From positions 62,001-126,000 of the forward strand of contig CADAKH010000003.1 of NCBI GenBank assembly GCA_902788505.1: 64,000 nt of DNA, read 5' to 3'. The notes under the pieces were generated by a model. The model saw nothing but the letters and a program-made list of their open reading frames with translations, was not told where the DNA came from and made no database searches. The first letter of the stretch is position 1. Every line of letters starts with the position of its first letter. A program made the translations under genes and the position numbers. The DNA is from Oscillospiraceae bacterium. Its GTDB lineage: Bacteria > Bacillota > Clostridia > Saccharofermentanales > Saccharofermentanaceae. Shown in pieces: positions 1 to 9,353 of this stretch.

Positions 1-950
1 GAGGAGACAATACACACGTTATTGCTGTTAACGGCTGCTTCGATGATGCGCAGACAGGTGTTAAGAATATCTTCGGCAACAAAGAACTTGCTGAGGTTCT
101 TGATGCAAATGGCGTAATGCTCTCATCTGCCAACTCGATCAACTGGGGAAGACTGGCTCCTCAGATTGCTTATTATGTATATTCCTATGTTGAACTGGTA
201 AGAAAGGGAAAGATCGATCTTACCGAATCATTCAACATTGTTGTTCCGACAGGTAACTTCGGTAATATCCTTGCGGCATGGTTTGCAAAGCAGATGGGTA
301 TTCCTGTTCATAAGCTTATCTGCGCATCCAACAGAAACAAGGTTTTGTGCGACTTCTTCTCGAGCGGTATATATGACCGTAACAGAGAGTTCTTCAAGAC
401 GACATCACCTTCTATGGATATCCTTATTTCCTCGAACCTCGAAAGACTTCTTTTCGAGATTGCGGGAAAAGATCCCAAGAAGGTAACAGAGTGGATGAAG
501 CAGCTCAGCGAGGACGGAAAATACAGCGTAGATAAGGATACATTAAAGGCACTGCAGAGACTTTTCGTAGGCGGATTCGCAGACGAGACAGGTGTCTCAA
601 AGACTATCCTTGAAGTATATGACCGTACCGACCATGTTATCGATCCGCACACAGCTGTCGGTTTCAACATCTATGGAAGATACCATCAGAGGTCAGGTGA
701 CGAGAGCAAGACGGTATTTGCCTCAACAGCTTCTCCGTTCAAGTTCGCACCGGCTGTTATGGATTCTTTGAGAGGTGCCGGTTATTCCAATGACAAGGCT
801 ATACCGGATATCATCGCTGAACTTGCCGAAGAGAGCGGTCTTGTCATTCCGCAGTCCATTGCAGAATTACCGTCTCTTGAAGTAAGACATAAGGATGTTA
901 TCGAGAAGGAACAGATGGAAAGCAAAGTCCGCGAGATACTTCTCGATTGA
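1..950 (+). CDS. thrC: Threonine synthase, C-terminal part (5' end outside window)
   Basis: Threonine synthase is a PLP enzyme that converts O-phosphohomoserine to threonine. The reading frame is open from the first bases of the window (codons start at position 3), so the ATG at 117 is internal and the true start lies upstream. Visible family motifs are LSSANSINWGRLAPQ and the glycine-rich VPTGNFGNILAAW, which in this family bind the PLP phosphate. The PLP lysine must lie upstream of the window. The protein ends at a TGA directly before a strong terminator, so it closes its transcription unit and is not coupled to carA. Confidence 0.93.
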   Translation, partial: GDNTHVIAVNGCFDDAQTGVKNIFGNKELAEVLDANGVMLSSANSINWGRLAPQIAYYVYSYVELVRKGKIDLTESFNIVVPTGNFGNILAAWFAKQMGIPVHKLICASNRNKVLCDFFSSGIYDRNREFFKTTSPSMDILISSNLERLLFEIAGKDPKKVTEWMKQLSEDGKYSVDKDTLKALQRLFVGGFADETGVSKTILEVYDRTDHVIDPHTAVGFNIYGRYHQRSGDESKTVFASTASPFKFAPAVMDSLRGAGYSNDKAIPDIIAELAEESGLVIPQSIAELPSLEVRHKDVIEKEQMESKVREILLD

Positions 951-960
951 TTAGCAATCT

Positions 961-994
961 AAGGCTTTTTCTTCCGTAGAAAAAGCCTTTTTTT
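961..994 (+). terminator. Rho-independent terminator after thrC
   Basis: A perfect 11-bp stem, AAGGCTTTTTC pairing with GAAAAAGCCTT around a 7-base loop, is followed by a run of T. It separates thrC from the pyrimidine/arginine gene carA. Confidence 0.9.
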
Positions 995-1010
995 ATAAAG
1001 GGGGAACAAA

Positions 1011-2090
1011 ATGAAACGTTATCTGGTATTGGAGAATGGCAACGTTTACGAAGGCGAGGCACTGGGTGCCGAAGGAAGCGTGATCTCGGAGATAGTATTT
1101 ACTACCGCCATGACGGCTTACCTTGAGACACTGACTGATCCGAGTTATAAAGGGCAGGCAGTTGTACAAACATTTCCCCTAATAGGAAACTACGGAATAA
1201 TCACTCCTGATATGGAAGGCTCTAAAGTCAATGTATCAGGCTATATAGTAAGGGAAGCATGTGATCTTCCTTCAAACTTCAGATGCGAGACAGATCTTGA
1301 TTCTTTCCTTAAACAGCAGAATATCCCGGGAATCAAGGGAATCGACACGAGAGCTCTTACAAAGTGTCTCAGAGAATCCGGCACTATGAACGGTGCAATC
1401 TGCAGCAGACCTGACGAGTTTACGCTTGATGAGATCAAGGCATATAAGATCAAGGATCCGGTTGAGGAAGTTACCACCAAAGAAGAACAGATTATTCCTG
1501 CAAATGGAGAAACTTTGTTCAAGGTTGCGATGTTTGACTTCGGTATCAAGCGCAATATCATAAGAGAGCTTTCGAAAAGGGGAGTTGAAGTTCATCTTCT
1601 TCCTGCTGATACAAGCGCACAGAAGGTAAAGGAAATAGAACCTGACGGAATCTTCCTTTCCAACGGCCCCGGAGATCCTGAAGACAATACAAAAGCTATC
1701 GAGACTATGAAGGAACTCAAAGACTGCGGGATTCCGTTAATGGGAATCTGTTTGGGCCATCAGATCCTTGCACTGGCGCACGGGTTTAAGACATCCAAAC
1801 TTAAATACGGCCACAGAGGTGCAAATCACCCCGTAAGAGATCTCGATACAGGAAGAGTTTATATCTCATCGCAGAACCACGGATATCAGGTAGTCCGCTC
1901 TTCGATAGACAGTAATGTTGCAAAAGAATACTTCGTTAATGTAAATGACGGAACCAATGAAGGAATAGAATACTTTAATAAACCCTGCTTCTCCGTACAG
2001 TTCCATCCGGAAGCATGCGGAGGTCCGAAGGATACCGAATTCCTTTTCGACAGGTTTATTAAGATGATGGAAGATTGGAGGAACAGATAA
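1011..2090 (+). CDS. carA: Carbamoyl-phosphate synthase small (glutaminase) subunit
   Basis: CarA hydrolyses glutamine and channels ammonia to CarB for carbamoyl phosphate synthesis (arginine and pyrimidines). At 359 residues the length is normal. The N-terminal half is the CPSase small-chain domain (about 1-130). The C-terminal half is a class I glutamine amidotransferase (about 170-355) with nucleophile Cys247 in GICLGHQ and the His332/Glu334 pair in QFHPEACGGP. The start ATG follows a GGGGG ribosome site. carB begins one base after the stop, so the two subunits are translated together. Confidence 0.97.
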   Translation: MKRYLVLENGNVYEGEALGAEGSVISEIVFTTAMTAYLETLTDPSYKGQAVVQTFPLIGNYGIITPDMEGSKVNVSGYIVREACDLPSNFRCETDLDSFLKQQNIPGIKGIDTRALTKCLRESGTMNGAICSRPDEFTLDEIKAYKIKDPVEEVTTKEEQIIPANGETLFKVAMFDFGIKRNIIRELSKRGVEVHLLPADTSAQKVKEIEPDGIFLSNGPGDPEDNTKAIETMKELKDCGIPLMGICLGHQILALAHGFKTSKLKYGHRGANHPVRDLDTGRVYISSQNHGYQVVRSSIDSNVAKEYFVNVNDGTNEGIEYFNKPCFSVQFHPEACGGPKDTEFLFDRFIKMMEDWRNR

Positions 2091-2091
2091 T

Positions 2092-5000
2092 ATGCCGCTT
2101 GATAAAACAATCCGTAAAGTACTTGTTATAGGATCAGGTCCTATCGTAATCGGTCAGGCCGCAGAGTTTGACTATGCCGGAACACAGGCATGCAGAGCAC
2201 TCCGTGAAGACGGTATTGAGATCGTTCTTCTTAACTCCAATCCTGCAACCATCATGACAGACAAGTCGATGGCAGATAAGATCTACATCGAGCCTCTGAC
2301 ACTCACTACTGTTAAGAGAATAATCGAAACAGAAAAACCGGATTCCATCCTTTCCGGTCTTGGCGGACAGACTGCTCTCACACTCTGTATGCAGCTCGCA
2401 AAGGAAGGCTTCCTTGAGTCACACGGCGTTAAGCTCCTCGGCTCTTCACCCGAGTGTATCGACAAAGCCGAAGACCGTCAGATGTTCAAGGATACAATGG
2501 AATCCATCGGTCAGCCCTGCATACCTTCAAAGGTTGTAACGACAGTTGAAGATGCATTGGATTTTGCTGATGAGATAGGATATCCGGTTATTGTAAGACC
2601 TGCCTTTACATTGGGCGGAACAGGCGGCGGAATCGCGAAGGACAAGGACGAACTTTTCGAGATTGCAAGAGGAGGTCTTGCACTTTCTCCTATTACCCAG
2701 GTCCTTATTGAGCGTGGTATTGCCGGCTGGAAAGAGATCGAGTTCGAAGTTATAAGAGATAAGGACGGCAACGTTATTACGGTCTGCTCTATGGAGAACC
2801 TTGACCCTGTCGGAGTCCACACAGGTGATTCGATCGTTATCGCTCCTGCCGTAACACTTTCCGATAAAGAATATCAGATGCTCAGATCCGCTTCGCTTAA
2901 GATCATTGAAGCACTTGGAGTTGAAGGCGGTTGTAACTGCCAGTTCGCTCTTAACCCCAACTCATTCGAATATGCGGTAATCGAAGTTAACCCGAGAGTT
3001 TCAAGATCATCAGCTCTCGCTTCAAAAGCAACAGGTTACCCTATCGCAAAGGTTGCTACAAAGATCGCAATCGGTTACAGACTTCACGAGATAGTTAATG
3101 CCGTAACAGGTCACACATATGCTGCTTTCGAACCTGCTCTTGACTATGTTGCAGTCAAGTATCCTAAGTGGCCTTTCGATAAATTCGTTTATGCAAAGAG
3201 AGACCTTGGTACACAGATGAAAGCTACCGGTGAAGTCATGGCAATCTCGGATTCTTTCGAGAGTGCTTTGATGAAGGCGGTCAGAGGTGCAGAGATCTCC
3301 GCAGACACACTTCATCTGAAGAAGATGGAAGATGTGGCGGATGAAGACCTTATGCCGCACTGCATCAATGCAACTGATGAGCGTCTTTTCTATGTTGCCG
3401 AAGCAATCAGAAGAGGCATCGATATCAAGACTTTAAATGAAAAGACCAAGATCGATCTGTGGTTTCTCTCCAAGATCAGGAATCTTGTTGATTTTGAAAA
3501 AGAGATATCAGGCAAAGAGATCACATTCGATGAATATGTAAAGGCCAAGAAGCTTGGATTTACCGATAGATCGATCGAAAAGATCACTGGCAATAAACCC
3601 GGATTCAAACTCAAGCCGACATTTAAGATGGTTGATACCTGTGCCGGTGAGTTTGAAGCACACACGCCTTATTTCTACGCTACATTCAACAGACCCGAGG
3701 AAGGCGGAGAGAATGAAGCCGATTTCGAGAAGGCAGGCGATAAGGATAAGAAAACGGTAATCGTTTTCGGTTCCGGTCCTATCAGGATCGGTCAGGGTAT
3801 CGAGTTCGACTATGCGGCTGTTCACTGCGTTCATGCGCTTAGAGATTTAGGATACAGAGTAGTCATCGTAAACAACAACCCTGAGACTGTATCAACAGAC
3901 TTCGATACAGGCGACAGACTCTATTTTGAGCCTTTGACTCCTGAAGATGTTATGAATATCGTTGACCAGGAAAAGCCTTACGGTGTTGTTGTTGCTTTCG
4001 GCGGACAGACTGCCATCAAGCTTACAAAAACTCTTTCCGAGAACAACGTTAATATCATCGGTACATCTGCGGACTCCATCGATATGGCTGAGGACCGTGA
4101 GAGATTCGATGAGCTTTTGGAACGTCTCGGTATTGCAAGACCTAAGGGATTCTCAGTCCTTACACTTGAAGAAGCTCTTCATGCCGCAAATACTCTTGAG
4201 TATCCTGTGCTGTTAAGACCTTCCTATGTATTGGGCGGTCAGAACATGATCATCGCATTCAACGATGAGGATGTTAACGAGTACATGAGGATCATTCTTG
4301 CGCAGGGTATCGAGAATCCTGTTCTTATCGATAAGTATATTCAGGGAAGAGAGATCGAAGTTGATGCGATCTATGACGGCAAGGACGTTCTTATCCCCGG
4401 CCTTATGGAACACGTTGAGCGCGCGGGAATCCATTCCGGTGACTCTATCGCAATGTATCCTGCAAAGCATATCTACGATGATATGTATAAAAAGCTTACA
4501 GATACAACCATCGCTCTTTGCGACGGCCTTAAATCAACAGGTATCGTAAACATCCAGTACATCGTAAAAGACAACAGGATCTATGTTATCGAGGTTAACC
4601 CGAGAGCTTCAAGAACCGTTCCTTACATGAGCAAAGTAACAGGCATCCCGATGGTCGATGTTGCTATCGAAGTAAGCCTCGGAACCAAGCTTGCCGATAT
4701 GGATTACGGTACAGGATTCTACAGACAGTCACCATATACTGCGGTTAAGGTACCTGTATTCTCATTCGAAAAGCTTACTGACGTTGACACACAGCTCGGA
4801 CCTGAGATGAAGTCCACAGGTGAGGTCTTAGGTGTCGGAAGAAATCTTTCCGAAGCACTCTACAAGGGCCTTGTTGCTGCAGGTTATAAGATGTTCAAGA
4901 GAGGCGGTGTCTTCATCACAGTCAGGAACTCCGACAAGATGGAGATCGTTGAGATCGCAAAGAAGTTCGATTCCATGGGCTTTAAGCTCTACGCTACACA

Positions 5001-6150
5001 TGGTACTGCTGATGCGTTAAGACAGGCGGGAATGGAAGTTACCGCTGTATCCAAGATCCATGAGTCAGATGAAAACAACACAATGACACTTCTTGAGAGC
5101 GGCAAGATCAATTACATAATCTCCACATCCGCGAAGGGCAGACTTCCTGCAAGAGACTCTGTTAAGCTCCGCCGCCGCGCTGTAATGCTCGGTATCCCCT
5201 GCCTTACGGCTGTTGATACGGCAGATGCTCTGGCAGATTCACTTATGAGCCACTTCTCCGAGATCAACACAGAGCTTGTTGATATCAATAACATGCGTGA
5301 CAAGCGCCGTAAGATCAACTTCACAAAGATGCAGGGTGCAGGTAACGATTATATCTACATAGACTGCATGGAAAATATGGTATCTTCACCTGAGTCATTG
5401 TCGGTCTATATGAGTGACAGACACTTCGGTGTCGGAGGTGACGGCATCGTGCTCATCGCACCTTCAAAGGTTGCTGACTGCAGAATGATCATGTATAACC
5501 TCGACGGTTCGGAGGGCATGATGTGCGGTAATGCGATCAGATGCGTTGCCAAGTACATGTACGATGAACGCGGTCACAAGAAGAGACACATGAAGATCGA
5601 GACCAAGAGCGGAATCAAGAATCTTGAGCTCATGACTTCAGGCGGTGTTGTCGTAAGAGTTAAAGTTGACATGGGTAAGGCAGAACTTAATCCTCCTAAG
5701 ATTCCGTGCACACTTCCGGGCGATACGGCTATCAATGTTCCTGTGAATATAGATGGCGATCAATACAATATCACGGCTGTATCTATGGGCAATCCTCATG
5801 CAGTTGTTTTCACAGATCTGGTAGATGTCATGGATCTTAATACGGTAGGACCCAAGTTTGAGTATTCAACAGATATCTTCCCTGAGAGAGTAAACACGGA
5901 GTTTGTCAAAGTGATCGACGATCACACGCTCAAGATGAGAGTGTGGGAGAGAGGTTCCGGTGAGACAATGGCCTGCGGAACAGGTGCCTGTGCAACTGTT
6001 GTTGCAGCATGCGAGAACGGCTACTGCAAGAAGGGTGAAGACATAAGGGTTATCCTCAAGGGCGGAGATCTCATCATCAACTATACGGATGACACTGTAT
6101 GGATGACCGGAAACTGCGCCAAGGTTTTCGAAGGAACCATGGAGGTCTGA
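2092..6150 (+). CDS. carB-dapF: Carbamoyl-phosphate synthase large subunit fused to diaminopimelate epimerase
   Basis: One uninterrupted 1352-codon frame holds two normally separate enzymes. Residues 1 to about 1068 are a complete CarB: two ATP-grasp halves (start motifs GSGPIVIGQAAEFDYAG and FGSGPIRIGQGIEFDYAA) and a C-terminal MGS-like regulatory domain containing ISTSAKGR. Residues from about 1068 to the end are a complete DapF (about 285 residues) beginning at MQGAGNDYIYID. Both catalytic cysteines are present: Cys1145 in MMCGNAIRC and Cys1295 in ACGTGAC. The junction is a short basic stretch (MRDKRRK). An internal ATG at 5293 exists but lacks a ribosome site. DapF converts LL- to meso-diaminopimelate and would act after the DapL encoded at 15.2-16.4 kb. 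Both enzymes are seen; the functional meaning of the fusion is unknown. Confidence 0.95.
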   Translation: MPLDKTIRKVLVIGSGPIVIGQAAEFDYAGTQACRALREDGIEIVLLNSNPATIMTDKSMADKIYIEPLTLTTVKRIIETEKPDSILSGLGGQTALTLCMQLAKEGFLESHGVKLLGSSPECIDKAEDRQMFKDTMESIGQPCIPSKVVTTVEDALDFADEIGYPVIVRPAFTLGGTGGGIAKDKDELFEIARGGLALSPITQVLIERGIAGWKEIEFEVIRDKDGNVITVCSMENLDPVGVHTGDSIVIAPAVTLSDKEYQMLRSASLKIIEALGVEGGCNCQFALNPNSFEYAVIEVNPRVSRSSALASKATGYPIAKVATKIAIGYRLHEIVNAVTGHTYAAFEPALDYVAVKYPKWPFDKFVYAKRDLGTQMKATGEVMAISDSFESALMKAVRGAEISADTLHLKKMEDVADEDLMPHCINATDERLFYVAEAIRRGIDIKTLNEKTKIDLWFLSKIRNLVDFEKEISGKEITFDEYVKAKKLGFTDRSIEKITGNKPGFKLKPTFKMVDTCAGEFEAHTPYFYATFNRPEEGGENEADFEKAGDKDKKTVIVFGSGPIRIGQGIEFDYAAVHCVHALRDLGYRVVIVNNNPETVSTDFDTGDRLYFEPLTPEDVMNIVDQEKPYGVVVAFGGQTAIKLTKTLSENNVNIIGTSADSIDMAEDRERFDELLERLGIARPKGFSVLTLEEALHAANTLEYPVLLRPSYVLGGQNMIIAFNDEDVNEYMRIILAQGIENPVLIDKYIQGREIEVDAIYDGKDVLIPGLMEHVERAGIHSGDSIAMYPAKHIYDDMYKKLTDTTIALCDGLKSTGIVNIQYIVKDNRIYVIEVNPRASRTVPYMSKVTGIPMVDVAIEVSLGTKLADMDYGTGFYRQSPYTAVKVPVFSFEKLTDVDTQLGPEMKSTGEVLGVGRNLSEALYKGLVAAGYKMFKRGGVFITVRNSDKMEIVEIAKKFDSMGFKLYATHGTADALRQAGMEVTAVSKIHESDENNTMTLLESGKINYIISTSAKGRLPARDSVKLRRRAVMLGIPCLTAVDTADALADSLMSHFSEINTELVDINNMRDKRRKINFTKMQGAGNDYIYIDCMENMVSSPESLSVYMSDRHFGVGGDGIVLIAPSKVADCRMIMYNLDGSEGMMCGNAIRCVAKYMYDERGHKKRHMKIETKSGIKNLELMTSGGVVVRVKVDMGKAELNPPKIPCTLPGDTAINVPVNIDGDQYNITAVSMGNPHAVVFTDLVDVMDLNTVGPKFEYSTDIFPERVNTEFVKVIDDHTLKMRVWERGSGETMACGTGACATVVAACENGYCKKGEDIRVILKGGDLIINYTDDTVWMTGNCAKVFEGTMEV

Positions 6151-6812
6151 TGGAGAAGACGGACAGAACCTTTAAAGCTGCCATTTTCGATATGGATGGT
6201 CTTATCCTCGATTCGGAAAGAACTGTTCTTAATTGCTGGGAGATAATCGGCGAAAAGTACGGCTTTGCCGATATCAAAACTTACGGCATCAGCGTTATCG
6301 GAAAGAATAAAAAAGCTACGGTTGACGAGTTCGAAAGGGTCTATGGAGTATCAGGTGAACCTTATGAACGTGAACTCAGAGAGATCTATAACGGATTGGC
6401 AGCTCAAGGCAAAGTTCCTTTGAAGCCTCATACTATCGAACTTCTCAGTTCGATGAAGAATGCCGGCATGAAGATAGCTATTGCATCTTCATCTACCCGA
6501 GAAGAAGTAACTTCGCAGATGGAGATACTCGGTGCATTACCATACTTTGATACCTGTGTCTGCGGTGATCAGGTCACAAGATCGAAGCCTGATCCGGAGA
6601 TATTCCTTTTGGCATGCGAAGCACTGGGAGTTAAGCCTGAAGATGGCGTGGGACTCGAGGATTCATTTAACGGAGTAAGGGCCTGCAAAGCTTCAGGTCT
6701 TTATACGGTAATGGTTCCGGATATCCTTATGCCTGATGATGAAATGAAGAGTCTTGCAGATGTTATTCTGCCGTCTCTTAAAGCTGTTCAGGATTTTCTG
6801 AACCTCAGGTAA
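6150..6812 (+). CDS. HAD-superfamily phosphatase, beta-phosphoglucomutase-like
   Basis: A 220-residue HAD subfamily IA hydrolase. The nucleophile motif FDMDGLILDSE carries Asp14 and Asp16. The Ser/Thr motif lies in IASSS, the lysine in RSKPDPEIF, and the last acidic motif in GLEDSFNG. These features fit phosphatases or mutases acting on small sugar or nucleoside phosphates; the substrate cannot be told. I chose the ATG overlapping the carB-dapF stop (TGATG) because GGAGGT lies directly upstream. An in-frame ATG 51 bases earlier has no ribosome site. It is the last gene of the carAB unit and overlaps the end of the convergent EamA gene by 25 bases. Confidence 0.88.
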   Translation: MEKTDRTFKAAIFDMDGLILDSERTVLNCWEIIGEKYGFADIKTYGISVIGKNKKATVDEFERVYGVSGEPYERELREIYNGLAAQGKVPLKPHTIELLSSMKNAGMKIAIASSSTREEVTSQMEILGALPYFDTCVCGDQVTRSKPDPEIFLLACEALGVKPEDGVGLEDSFNGVRACKASGLYTVMVPDILMPDDEMKSLADVILPSLKAVQDFLNLR

Positions 6813-7705
6813 TTGTTGTTGTAAAGATAGTTCAGTACGGATGCGCCGATTATGATGGCGTATCCTATTATGCTGAGAAAATCCGGTATCTCTCCCAGAA
6901 ATATGAGACCAAGCAAAGCCGTGAAGATTACGGTTGAATAGTCGTAAATCGATATTTCCTTGGCCGGGCATGCAGCATATGCAGAAGTTATGAAGATCTG
7001 TCCGAAGCAGGCAGCTACACCTGTCATAACGCAGAAGAAGAACTGAAGCAGGGTAATAGGCTGATATGTGAATATAATGAACGGGATCAGTGTGATGCAG
7101 GAAAATGTCGAAAAGAATGCAACGACAACTATTCCGCGTTCGCCTTTAAGTGTTGCCTTGCGCAAAAAAGCATAGGCGATTCCGGCACAGATTCCTCCGA
7201 TGAGAGCTATCACCAACGGGAATACCGAATCACTGCTGATTCCGAGTGTGCCGAACAGAAATGACGGTTTTACTACAAAGACCGCACCGACGATGGCAGT
7301 GAGTATGGCTGCCCACTGAAAACCGTCAGCTGTCTCTTTAAGTACGATTATAGATGTGAGTATTGCAAAGAATGGCGAGAGCTTGTTCAGCATCATCGCA
7401 TCTGACATGTTGGTATTTGATATGGCATAGAAGTTGGCGATGACACCGATGGTTCCAAATCCCGCACGCATAAAAAGGCTGGGCAGTGAACCCTTTTTGA
7501 TCTTGAACTTCTCGGGGCTTCTGGCAAGCATTACATAAGACATTACTATTGCCACGAGATTACGGAAAAATGCTTTCTGGAAGACAGGCATATCACCGGC
7601 AAGATTTATAAAAAGCGCCATGCACGCGAACGAGAATGACGATAAAAGGAGATATACGATACCTCTTTTGCGGGGTGATAACCTGTCCAAGATTTTTGTT
7701 GTCAC
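6788..7705 (-). CDS. EamA-family (DMT superfamily) metabolite exporter
   Basis: A polytopic membrane protein of about 305 residues, with two EamA repeats and roughly ten hydrophobic helices (for example GIVYLLLSSFSFACMALF and VFFVKPSFLFG-like repeats). The family exports amino acids, nucleosides or other metabolites; the substrate here is unknown. The frame runs upstream to 7861, but that extra N-terminus comes from AT-rich intergenic DNA. The GTG at 7705, preceded by AAGAGGT, gives the usual family length and was chosen. It ends inside the 3' end of the convergent HAD gene. Confidence 0.82.
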   Translation of the reverse strand: MTTKILDRLSPRKRGIVYLLLSSFSFACMALFINLAGDMPVFQKAFFRNLVAIVMSYVMLARSPEKFKIKKGSLPSLFMRAGFGTIGVIANFYAISNTNMSDAMMLNKLSPFFAILTSIIVLKETADGFQWAAILTAIVGAVFVVKPSFLFGTLGISSDSVFPLVIALIGGICAGIAYAFLRKATLKGERGIVVVAFFSTFSCITLIPFIIFTYQPITLLQFFFCVMTGVAACFGQIFITSAYAACPAKEISIYDYSTVIFTALLGLIFLGEIPDFLSIIGYAIIIGASVLNYLYNNNYLRFRKS

Positions 7706-7793
7706 GAAGGACCTCTTACCTGATTTCTTTTCGAAATAAGATAAAACAACCGGGGCAGACTGTCCATACTGAAAGGCTTGTTCAAAACATAGA

Positions 7794-7822
7794 TTGACAC
7801 AAAGAACTGAGCTAAATAAAAT
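7794..7822 (+). promoter_or_regulatory. Sigma-A-type promoter for the Gfo/Idh - queT run
   Basis: TTGACA, a 17-bp spacer and TAAAAT lie 42 bp upstream of the oxidoreductase ATG. The spacing is optimal and only one base of the two hexamers deviates from consensus. Confidence 0.75.
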
Positions 7823-7863
7823 TAGAGAGTTGCTTAAAAAATATAAAAATAAGGGGTTCACAT

Positions 7864-8823
7864 ATGCTCAGAGTCGGTATTCTCGGCTGCGGAACTATAG
7901 CGGCAAAAATAGCAGACAGTTTAAAAGGCAATAAAAAAGTGATTATCGCAGGCGTTGCTTCCAGAGAAAGAAACAAGGCAAAGAAATTTGCCGCTGCTCA
8001 CTGCCCGGATGCCAAAGTCTTCACAGGTTATGAGAAGCTAGCTGCATCTGACGAAATAGACCTGGTTTATATTGCAACACCTAATACATACCACTACGAA
8101 CATGCGATCATGTGTGTTAAGGAATACAAGAATATCCTTGTGGAGAAGCCTTTTGCCATGAGCAAAGCGGAAGCGGACAGTATTTTCTTCGAAGCTAAGA
8201 ACAGAGGTATTTTCGTTGCTGAAGCGATGTGGACATCCTATATGCCGCTTCATATGAAAACTCTTGAATGGATCGAAAAGGGCAGGATCGGTGCAGTTAA
8301 ATATGTTTCTGCCAATCTTGGCTACGATATTGCAAATGTACCGAGACTCAACAGTCCTGTTCTGGGTGGCGGAAGCTATCTTGATCTTGGTGTTTATACA
8401 ACTAACTTTGCACTGTCTTTCATGGGCGATGACATAAAGGTATCCAGAGTATTTGCAAGAAAGGTCTCATCCGGTATAGACCGTGACACCACATATTCTT
8501 TGGAATCCGAAGACGGAAGCATGCTCGGCAACTTCTATGTAACGATGTGTGCCGATACAGACAAAGACGGTGTTATCGTTGGTGAAAGAGGCAAGATCAA
8601 ACTTACCAACATCAACAACTACCGCAAGATCGCTGTATATTCCCAGGACGATATCCTTTTAGAAGAGGTGGAAGCTGATAAGGATTATCTGAAGGGATAT
8701 GTTTACGAGTTTGAAAGCTGTGCTAAGGCTATTTCCAAGGGCCTTATTCAGGCACCAGAAATGCCTTGGGCAAGAACTACAAGGATCGCTCAGATAAACG
8801 ATACGATCCGTTCGATGATGTAA
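7864..8823 (+). CDS. Gfo/Idh/MocA-family NAD(P)-dependent oxidoreductase
   Basis: A 319-residue two-domain dehydrogenase. The N-terminal Rossmann fold has the glycine motif GILGCGTIA (residues 5-13). The family signature EKPF carries catalytic-type Lys95. The C-terminal alpha/beta domain follows. Members oxidise or reduce sugars, inositols or dihydrodiols; the substrate cannot be read. The start has an AAGGGG site 9 bases upstream. It is first in a run in which queT begins 2 bases after its stop. Confidence 0.88.
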   Translation: MLRVGILGCGTIAAKIADSLKGNKKVIIAGVASRERNKAKKFAAAHCPDAKVFTGYEKLAASDEIDLVYIATPNTYHYEHAIMCVKEYKNILVEKPFAMSKAEADSIFFEAKNRGIFVAEAMWTSYMPLHMKTLEWIEKGRIGAVKYVSANLGYDIANVPRLNSPVLGGGSYLDLGVYTTNFALSFMGDDIKVSRVFARKVSSGIDRDTTYSLESEDGSMLGNFYVTMCADTDKDGVIVGERGKIKLTNINNYRKIAVYSQDDILLEEVEADKDYLKGYVYEFESCAKAISKGLIQAPEMPWARTTRIAQINDTIRSMM

Positions 8824-8825
8824 TA

Positions 8826-9353
8826 ATGACAGAACTGGAATCAATACAGGCAAAAAACAGAAGACGCATTAAGTTCGTTGTTTTCAACGGCGTTATTGCA
8901 GCGATATACGCTGCTTTGACATACTTTTTGGCACCGATATCATACGGCCCGATTCAGGCCAGGATATCCGAAGTTATGACGGTCTTTCCGATCTTCTCCG
9001 GACCTACTATCGTAGGGCTGTCTTTAGGATGCCTTATATCGAATCTTATCAATCCCGAAAGCTTAGGTCCTGTCGATATAATCGGCGGGACATTGGCAAC
9101 TGTTTTAGGCGGTATCTTTTCTTATCTTATCGGTAAGAAGAATAAGTGGCTCGGAGTAATTCCCCCTATCATTGCAAACGGTCTTATCGTAGGCGGCTAT
9201 CTTCCGTTCCTTTTGTTCGATACGGTAACCTGGCAATCGGTTGCTTTTACTATGCTGACAGTAGCAGGCGGAGAAGCGGTCGTATTGATCGTCCTGGGCT
9301 TACCGCTGGTTGCTGTACTTGAAAAAACAGGTTTAAAGAGTAAATTACCATGA
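8826..9353 (+). CDS. queT: QueT-type ECF transporter S component (putative queuosine precursor uptake)
   Basis: A 175-residue integral membrane protein resembling QueT, the substrate-binding component of an energy-coupling-factor transporter for queuosine precursors. Recognisable segments are APISYGPIQARISEV, GLSLGCLISNLINP and the conserved glycine-rich GPVDIIGGTLATV. I chose the ATG just after the upstream stop; an earlier in-frame ATG lies inside the preceding gene. It overlaps the next gene by ATGA. I looked for a preQ1 riboswitch upstream and saw none. The ECF energising subunits are not in this window. Confidence 0.85.
   Translation: MTELESIQAKNRRRIKFVVFNGVIAAIYAALTYFLAPISYGPIQARISEVMTVFPIFSGPTIVGLSLGCLISNLINPESLGPVDIIGGTLATVLGGIFSYLIGKKNKWLGVIPPIIANGLIVGGYLPFLLFDTVTWQSVAFTMLTVAGGEAVVLIVLGLPLVAVLEKTGLKSKLP

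Noticed and set aside
7706..7861. Extended N-terminus of the EamA protein
   Set aside because: The extra residues come from AT-rich intergenic DNA that also holds the divergent promoter.
8766..8825. Longer queT start inside the oxidoreductase gene
   Set aside because: It would overlap 58 bases of the preceding gene, and the later ATG matches family length.
8824..8830. preQ1 riboswitch before queT
   Set aside because: Only two bases separate queT from the upstream gene, and the leader of that gene at 7823-7863 shows no preQ1 aptamer pattern.
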